Below, piece after piece: positions 59,188 through 64,000 of a DNA stretch of 64,000 nucleotides. Source of the DNA: JAIBJN01 sp963748205. GTDB taxonomy: Bacteria; Actinomycetota; Thermoleophilia; Gaiellales; Gaiellaceae. Made by a program: the position numbers and the translations under genes. Where the stretch lies: the NCBI GenBank assembly GCA_963748205.1, contig CAVVIB010000014.1:35348-99347 (forward strand). Reading direction: 5' to 3'. A model generated the notes under the pieces. The model was not told where the DNA came from. It did no database searches and was given only the letters and a program-made list of their open reading frames with translations. Each line of letters opens with the position of its first letter. Positions within the stretch are counted from its first letter, which is position 1.

Positions 59188-59750
59188 ATGAGCCAAGCGC
59201 CGCAGGAACCCCCCGCCGGGCCTCCAGATCAGTCCGACATCCGGGACCGGGAGGCGGCCGCAACCCGTGGGCCGTGGGCGCGGCCGTCGCGGCCGTGGCC
59301 GCGCTCGCCATCGTCCTGTTCCTCGTGCTGCGCCCGGGCGACGACGAAGACTCGCCCGACACGACCGCGGCCGCCCAGACCACGACGCCCGAGACGACCA
59401 CCGAGGAAGCGACGACCGAAGAGGCGACCACCGAGGAGGCCACGACCGAGGAGGCGCCGACCACGACCCAGGCGGAGCCGCCAGGGCCGCAGCGCGTCGT
59501 CGTCGTCGTGCGGAACGGCCAGCCCGTGGGCGGGATCAAGCACGCGGAGATCGAGCAGGGCAGCCAGGTGCTCTTCATCGTCCGCAGCGACGTCTCCGAC
59601 CACGTCCACCTGCACGGCTACGACCTCCTGGCGGACGTCGCTCCCGGGCAGCCGGCGCGGATCCGGTTCCGCGCGACCCAGCCCGGCGTGTTCGAGGCGG
59701 AGCTCGAGGATCGCGTCGTCTTGATCGCCGAGCTCGAAGTTCGTCCTTGA
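59188..59750 (+). CDS. membrane-anchored cupredoxin-like protein, one frameshift
   Basis: ATG 59188 with ggaggga upstream. The N-terminal 22 residues are Pro/Gln/Asp-rich. The frame moves near 59250, after which NPWAVGAAVAAVAALAIVLF forms a membrane anchor. A Thr/Glu linker repeats TTEEA four or more times. The C-terminal domain (about 95 residues: QRVVVVVRNGQPVGGIKHAE, VSDHVHLHGYDLLADV, ATQPGVFEAELEDR) looks like a cupredoxin with His ligands in HVHLHGYD but without a Cys before the end, so copper binding is uncertain. Its stop overlaps the next start by 4 nt. Confidence 0.75.
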
Positions 59751-61130
59751 CGGCGTCTGACCTGACACTGCCTCTCGCCCACGGGCTGGGCGGGGTTCGA
59801 GACCTGCCCGTTCCCGGGTGGCTCTTCTACTGGGGCGCCTCCATCGTCCTCGTCGTCTCGTTCCTCGCCCTCTGGGCGCTCTGGCAGCGGCCGCTCCTGG
59901 CCGAGGCGAGCCGCGGGCGGCCGGTGCCGAGGCTCGAGGCGATCGCGTGGAGCACCGCGCTGCGCGTCTTCCTCGGAGCGCTCTCGTTCGCCCTCTTCGT
60001 CCTCGTCCTCGTGGCCGCCGCGGTCGGCGACACGTCGCCGGACGACAACCTCGCCCCGCGCTTCGTCTTCGTCTACTTCTGGCTCGGCGTGCCGGCGCTC
60101 AGCGCCCTCTTCGGGAACGTCTGGTCGGTGTTGAGCCCGTGGCGGGCGGCCGCCGACGCCGCCGCGTGGATCTCGGAGCGGGTCGGATTCCGCTGGGAGG
60201 CGCCGTTCGCGTACCCGGAGCGGTGGGGCCGCTGGCCGGGGGCCGTGCTCTGCTCGCGTTCGCCGCCTTCGAGCTCGCGTACTGGGACAACACGAACCCG
60301 CGGGCGATCGCCGTCGCGATCGTTCTCTACAGCCTCGTGACCTGGCTCGCGATGCTCGCGTACGGCCGGGACGAGTGGACGGAGAACGGCGAGGGCTTCG
60401 CCGTCTACTTCGGCCTGCTCGCGCGCATCGCCCCCTTCGGGACGCGGGACGGGCGGCTGGTGGCGCGCTGGCCGTTCACCGAGCTCGCGAACCTCGACGC
60501 GCGGCCGGGAACGCTCGCGTTCATCGCGGTCATGCTCGGCTCGGTCGCGTTCGACGGCTTCAGCCAGACGGACTACTGGGCCGTCGAGGTGCGCGCGAAG
60601 CTGACGCGTGAGGTGATCGAGCGCTCGCCAACGCTGGCGGACGTCGTCGGGGGCCTCGTCGCGCTCGCGGGGCTCCTATCATGATCGGCTTCGTCGCGCT
60701 CGCGTACATCGTCGCCATGAAGATCGCGGCGCGGGCCGTTGGCTACGAGGGAGACCTCACCGACGCGTTCCTCGGCAGCCTCGTCCCCATCGCGCTCGCC
60801 TACGTCGTCGCCCACTACTTCTCGTTCCTCGTGCGCGAGTCGCAGTACCTGGCGATCTACGTCTCCGACCCGTTCGGCTTCGGCTGGGACCTGTTCGGGA
60901 CGGCGGATGTCGTCCCGCGGATCAACGTCCTCGCCCCGCAGACGGTCTGGTACGTCCAGGTCGCGGCGCTCGTGATCGGCCACGTCGCCGGGCTCGTGCT
61001 CGCGCACGACAAGGCCGTGCAGCTCTTCGAGTCCCCGCGCAAGGCGGCCATCAGCCAGTACGCCATGCTGGCGCTGATGGTCGTCTACACCGTCGCCGGG
61101 CTCTGGCTCCTCTCGCGGTACGGCACGTAG
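59747..61130 (+). CDS. polytopic membrane protein, 'fenitrothion hydrolase'-annotated family, two frameshifts
   Basis: About 460 residues after joining three frames. TTG 59747 in a ttga overlap. The start LPLAHGLGGVRDLPVPGWLF, then WGASIVLVVSFLALWALWQR, LFGNVWSVLSPWRA, and after the first shift at about 60240 LLAFAAFELAYWDNTNPRAI, WTENGEGFAVYFGLLARIAP. A second shift at about 60680 joins MIGFVALAYIVAMKIAARAV, ALAYVVAHYFSFLVRESQYL, FGTADVVPRINVLAP and a final helix. About nine helices. Family members carry this name by homology; enzymatic function is not shown. The partner cupredoxin-like gene suggests copper or electron-transfer handling. The second break could instead be a natural atga overlap of two genes. 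Confidence 0.72.
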
Positions 61131-61991
61131 GACTTCCGCGCCGCGTCCCAGCGCGGCTCGTCCCAGCGGATCTTGTCCGGGTTGACGCCCTTCTTCTCCG
61201 CGATCGCGAGGGTAAGAAGCTGGAAGCGCACGATGTCCACGACCGGGTGCTCCGTGGGGACGAGCGTCGTCTCCGCGCCGATCTCGCCCAGCGCCTTCAC
61301 GACGTCCGCGGCCCGCTCGGCGGCCCGCCCCTCGCCCTCGAGGACGAAGACGCGGACGGTCTCGTCGATAGCAGCGAAGTAGCCGTGCAGGATCTGCTCG
61401 GTCTGGTGCGCCTCGGCCGCGAGGCGGGCGCCCTCGCGCAGCTTCAGCACGGCCTCCTGGGCGGTCGGCCAGTCCCTGCCGGCGCCGACCACGGCGACCC
61501 GCTCGGCCTCGAAGAGCTCGAGCGGCTCGTCCTCCAGCACGCGCTCGACCGCGGCGGGCAGGCCGCTGACGTCCTCGCCTCGCAGAGCGGCGAGCGCGGC
61601 CACCGCGGCGGTGTAGCTCGCCGTGTGGCAGTAGGACTCCTCGATCTCGGGCGTGACGACGAGCACCTCGTCGGCAAGCCCGGCGAGCGCGCTCTCCTCC
61701 TTTCCCGTGATCAGCCAGGTCGGCCCGGAGAACGCCTGCACGGCCTCGACCGCGAGCGCCGTCCCGCCCTCGTGGCTGACGACGACGAGCAGGTCGGCGT
61801 CCGGCGGGGCGAGCACGGCTTCGAGCGACTGGAGCGCCTCGCCGCCGGTTTGTGCGGCATGGAACGACGTCCCGCAGCCCGTGAAGACGACACGGCCCGT
61901 CGGGAAGCCGCCTGTCGCCCACGCGCTCGGGCACGCCGCGGAGCCACTCGGGCTGCGCGTAAATGGCCTTTCGGGTGTGGTCGCCGGGCAC
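61085..61991 (-). CDS. SIS-domain sugar isomerase-like protein, one frameshift
   Basis: Aldose-ketose isomerase fold as in GlmS C-terminal and AgaS proteins. The start is GTG 61991 (PGDHTRKAIYAQPEWLRGVP). The frame moves at about 61910, after which RVVFTGCGTSFHAAQTGGEA (phosphosugar loop), VVVSHEGGTALAVEAVQAF, ERVAVVGAGRDWPTAQEAVL and KLREGARLAAEAHQTEQILH follow. Ends SYVPYRERSQSPATV. Overlaps the convergent membrane gene by 46 nt. Phosphosugar substrate unknown. Confidence 0.82.
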
Positions 61992-62009
61992 GAGAGCCGC
62001 GAAAGTACC

Positions 62010-62441
62010 ATGCGGATGATGGAGGGCTACCGCTTCGTCCACGCGCGCGACGTCGAGTTCCGGGACGTCGACGCCGCCGACCACGTCAACAACGCGGTCT
62101 ACCTCACGTACCTCGAGACGGCGCGCATCGCCTACCTCGTCGACGTGCTCGGCGCGGAGTTCGCGTACGAGCTCTCCCTGATCCTCGCCCACATCGCGGT
62201 CGACTTCCGCTCGCCCGCACGCTTCCCGGAGAGGCTCGAGGTCGGCGCGCGCGTCACGCGCGTCGGCACCAAGAGCTTCCAGATGGAGCACGAGATTCGC
62301 GGCGGCGACGGGCGCCTGGTCCTCGAGGCCACGTCCGTCCTCGTCGCCTACGACTACGAGGCGAACGCGCCCATGGCGGTTCCCGAGGACTGGCGCACCC
62401 GCCTCGATGCCTACGAAGAGAGGAGCTCTGTGGCCACCTGA
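62010..62441 (+). CDS. acyl-CoA thioesterase, 4HBT hot-dog fold (143 aa)
   Basis: Hydrolyses acyl-CoA. Seen: EFRDVDAADHVNNAVYLTYL with the catalytic Asp in the YbgC/FcbC position, AHIAVDFRSPARFPERLEVG and RLVLEATSVLVAYDYE. ATG 62010, with in-frame ATGs at 62016 and 62019. Divergent from the SIS gene with an 18-nt gap. Its stop shares one base with the M16 start (tgatg). Confidence 0.88.
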   Translation: MRMMEGYRFVHARDVEFRDVDAADHVNNAVYLTYLETARIAYLVDVLGAEFAYELSLILAHIAVDFRSPARFPERLEVGARVTRVGTKSFQMEHEIRGGDGRLVLEATSVLVAYDYEANAPMAVPEDWRTRLDAYEERSSVAT

Positions 62442-63724
62442 TGGCAAACGCGTACTCCAAGACAACACTCCCGAACGGCCTGCGGGTCGTGACGGCCGAC
62501 ATGCCGAGCGCGAAGTCCGTCGCGTGCTTCGTCATGGTCGCGGCCGGCTCGCGCTACGAGACGAAGGACACCAACGGCATCGCGCACTTCGCCGAGCACA
62601 TGTTCTTCAAGGGGACCGAGAACCGGCCCTCGGCGCGGGACATCGCCGGCGAGATCGACTCGATCGGCGGCGAGTTCAATGCGTTCACCGGCAAGGAGTA
62701 CACGGGCTACTACGTCAAGTGCGCGGCCGAGCACCGCGACACGGCGCTCGACGTCCTCGTCGACATGCTCCGGCACTCGAAGTTCGAGCCCGAGGAGATC
62801 GACCGCGAGAAGGGCGTGATCGTCGAGGAGATGAACATGTACTACGACACGCCGCGCGACTACGTCGACGGCGTGTACGACGAGCTGCTGTACGGCGACC
62901 AGCCCCTCGGCTGGGACATCATCGGCACGAAGGACACGGTGCGCGCCGCGACGCGCGAGACCTTCCTCGGCTACCTCGACCGCTGGTACCGCGGGCCGCG
63001 CATGGTCGCCGGCCTCTCGGGCGCGGTCGGCGGCGACGCAGTCGAGCGCATCTCCGAGCTCCTGGGCGACGTCCCGGACGGCGCCACGGGCGCGCCGGAC
63101 CCGGTCCAGTGGGAGCAGGACGCGCCGCGCGTCAAGATCCACACGAAGACGTCCGACCAGGCGCACGTGCGCATGGGCGTCCACAGCTACCCGATCGGCC
63201 ACCCCGACCGGTACCCGCTCATGCTCCTCGCCACCGCGCTCGGCGGCGGCATGTCGTCCCGCCTCTTCACCGAGGTGCGAGAGCGGCGCGGGCTCGCCTA
63301 CTACATCTATGGCTACAACCAGGCCTACACGGACGCGGGCACGCTCTTCGCCCAGGGCGGCGTCGACATCAACCGGATCGACGACGCGGTCTCGACGATC
63401 GTGGGCGAGTTCGCGCGCATCGCCGCCGAGCCCGTCGAGCAGGACGAGCTGGAGAAGGCGCGCAACTTCGCCAAGGGCCGCCTCGTGCTCTCGCTCGAGG
63501 ACCCGAAGGGGATGATCTCCTTCGCGCTCCGCGACGAGGTGCTCGAGGGCCGCCTCCGCGAGCCCGACGAGGTGCTCGCCGCGCTCGACAAGGTCACCGT
63601 CGAGGACCTGCAGCGCGTCGCGCGGGACATCATCCGCCAGGAGCGGCTCAACCTCGCCCTCATCGGGCCCTTCGACGAGCCCGACCGGTTCCAGAAGCTC
63701 CTCGAGCTCGAGGTGCCGGCGTGA
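62441..63724 (+). CDS. M16-family zinc metallopeptidase, processing-protease type (427 aa)
   Basis: Pitrilysin-fold protease resembling mitochondrial processing peptidase beta. Seen: TLPNGLRVVTADMPSAKSVA, the inverted zinc motif HFAEHMFFKGT (HxxEH), the distal Glu in VIVEEMNMYYDTPRD, IGTKDTVRAATRETFLGYLD and the C-terminal GGGMSSRLFTEVRERRGLAY. Active-site residues are complete. The start is fixed by the one-base overlap with the thioesterase gene. Often found beside polynucleotide phosphorylase; that is not visible here. Confidence 0.93.
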   Translation: MANAYSKTTLPNGLRVVTADMPSAKSVACFVMVAAGSRYETKDTNGIAHFAEHMFFKGTENRPSARDIAGEIDSIGGEFNAFTGKEYTGYYVKCAAEHRDTALDVLVDMLRHSKFEPEEIDREKGVIVEEMNMYYDTPRDYVDGVYDELLYGDQPLGWDIIGTKDTVRAATRETFLGYLDRWYRGPRMVAGLSGAVGGDAVERISELLGDVPDGATGAPDPVQWEQDAPRVKIHTKTSDQAHVRMGVHSYPIGHPDRYPLMLLATALGGGMSSRLFTEVRERRGLAYYIYGYNQAYTDAGTLFAQGGVDINRIDDAVSTIVGEFARIAAEPVEQDELEKARNFAKGRLVLSLEDPKGMISFALRDEVLEGRLREPDEVLAALDKVTVEDLQRVARDIIRQERLNLALIGPFDEPDRFQKLLELEVPA

Positions 63725-64000
63725 CCCGCGAGCCGATGCGCTGCCCCAACTGCAGCTCCCGCCTCGTCGAGGTCGAGCGGAGCGAGATCCTCATCGACGC
63801 GTGCCCCGAGTGCCGCGGCATCTGGCTCGACCGCGGCGAGCTGGACAAGATCCTCGTCCGCGAGCGCAGCATGGCGCGGGCGACCCCGACGAGGACTTCT
63901 TCGCCGAGGTCGAGGGGCGGCAGCGCCAGTCCCGGTCGGGCGGAAACGAGCGGCCCTACGAGGACGAGCCGAGGGGCAAGCGCAAGAAGCGCGGCTTCTT
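63721..64000 (+). CDS. TFIIB-type zinc-ribbon protein, 3' partial, one frameshift
   Basis: GTG 63721 overlaps the M16 stop (gtga). Zinc ribbon MRCPNCSSRLVEVERSEILI then DACPECRGIWLDRGELDKIL, the zf-TFIIB family pattern with four Cys. The frame moves near 63878; the other frame continues GDPDEDFFAEVEGRQRQSRS and a Lys-rich GKRKKRGFF. The gene runs off the right edge. Confidence 0.8.
   Translation, partial: MTREPMRCPNCSSRLVEVERSEILIDACPECRGIWLDRGELDKILVRERSMARATPTRTSSPRSRGGSASPGRAETSGPTRTSRGASARSAAS

Noticed and set aside
60573..62468. 631-codon minus-strand ORF as one protein
   Set aside because: It only partly coincides with the SIS gene frame and otherwise runs antisense to the membrane and thioesterase genes; the SIS protein is better explained with one frameshift at about 61910.

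Overview
The window is a high-GC stretch of a bacterial chromosome. Gene content (Tad/Flp pilus without a visible outer-membrane secretin, DipZ, pox-like topoisomerase IB, many short-overlap operons, large-type NAD-glutamate dehydrogenase, 'fenitrothion hydrolase'-like membrane protein) fits a deep-branching actinobacterium, most likely Thermoleophilia (Gaiellales/Solirubrobacterales). That placement is an inference from gene families and codon bias, not from a marker gene. No rRNA, tRNA, CRISPR array, prophage or insertion sequence was seen. Many genes are intact in protein terms but broken by single-base frame changes. These are scattered on the left and dense right of 53 kb, which looks like a draft metagenome-type assembly.

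Layout. 1-5.5 kb: 3' part of NAD-glutamate dehydrogenase, a small membrane protein, topoisomerase IB. 5.6-10.2 kb: two secreted RTX-type calcium-binding repeat proteins built from five copies of one module. 10.2-21.6 kb: a Nudix protein, then a leftward Tad/Flp pilus operon (flp, tadE, cpaB, cpaE, cpaF, a von Willebrand A-TadB fusion, tadC, a long coiled-coil protein). Divergent from it is a wall-peptidase-like gene across a 400-bp gap that holds two strong RNA-fold candidates. 21.5-30 kb: lipid kinase, VOC protein, a 41-residue basic protein, M20 amidohydrolase, a peroxiredoxin pair, a secreted LVIVD propeller, a Tat-exported multicopper oxidase and a ZIP metal transporter. 30-38.5 kb: a c-di-GMP-type MshEN domain protein with a Glu-Pro tract, a tiny terminator-bounded peptide gene divergent from an XRE-TPR regulator, an SF2 helicase with an acidic insert, DipZ.

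38.5-46.5 kb: PAC2 protein, heme A synthase, selenophosphate synthetase, amidinotransferase-fold enzyme, proline racemase family enzyme, MscL with a zinc ribbon, rhodanese, then a second XRE-TPR regulator followed 19 nt downstream by a 28-residue secretable peptide ORF with a perfect Shine-Dalgarno. 46.5-48.9 kb: a possible structured RNA and a TetR-MFS efflux operon. 49-64 kb: acyl-CoA synthetase, two class V aminotransferases, NAD synthetase, uracil-DNA glycosylase, a methylmalonate-semialdehyde dehydrogenase broken about twelve times, OsmC, epimerase, cupredoxin-like protein, polytopic membrane protein, SIS isomerase, thioesterase, M16 peptidase and a zinc-ribbon protein cut by the right edge.

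The most interesting candidate system is the pair of XRE-TPR regulators, each next to a 25-28 residue peptide gene with a signal-peptide look. The architecture resembles RRNPP quorum-sensing cassettes of Firmicutes. Function is inferred only.
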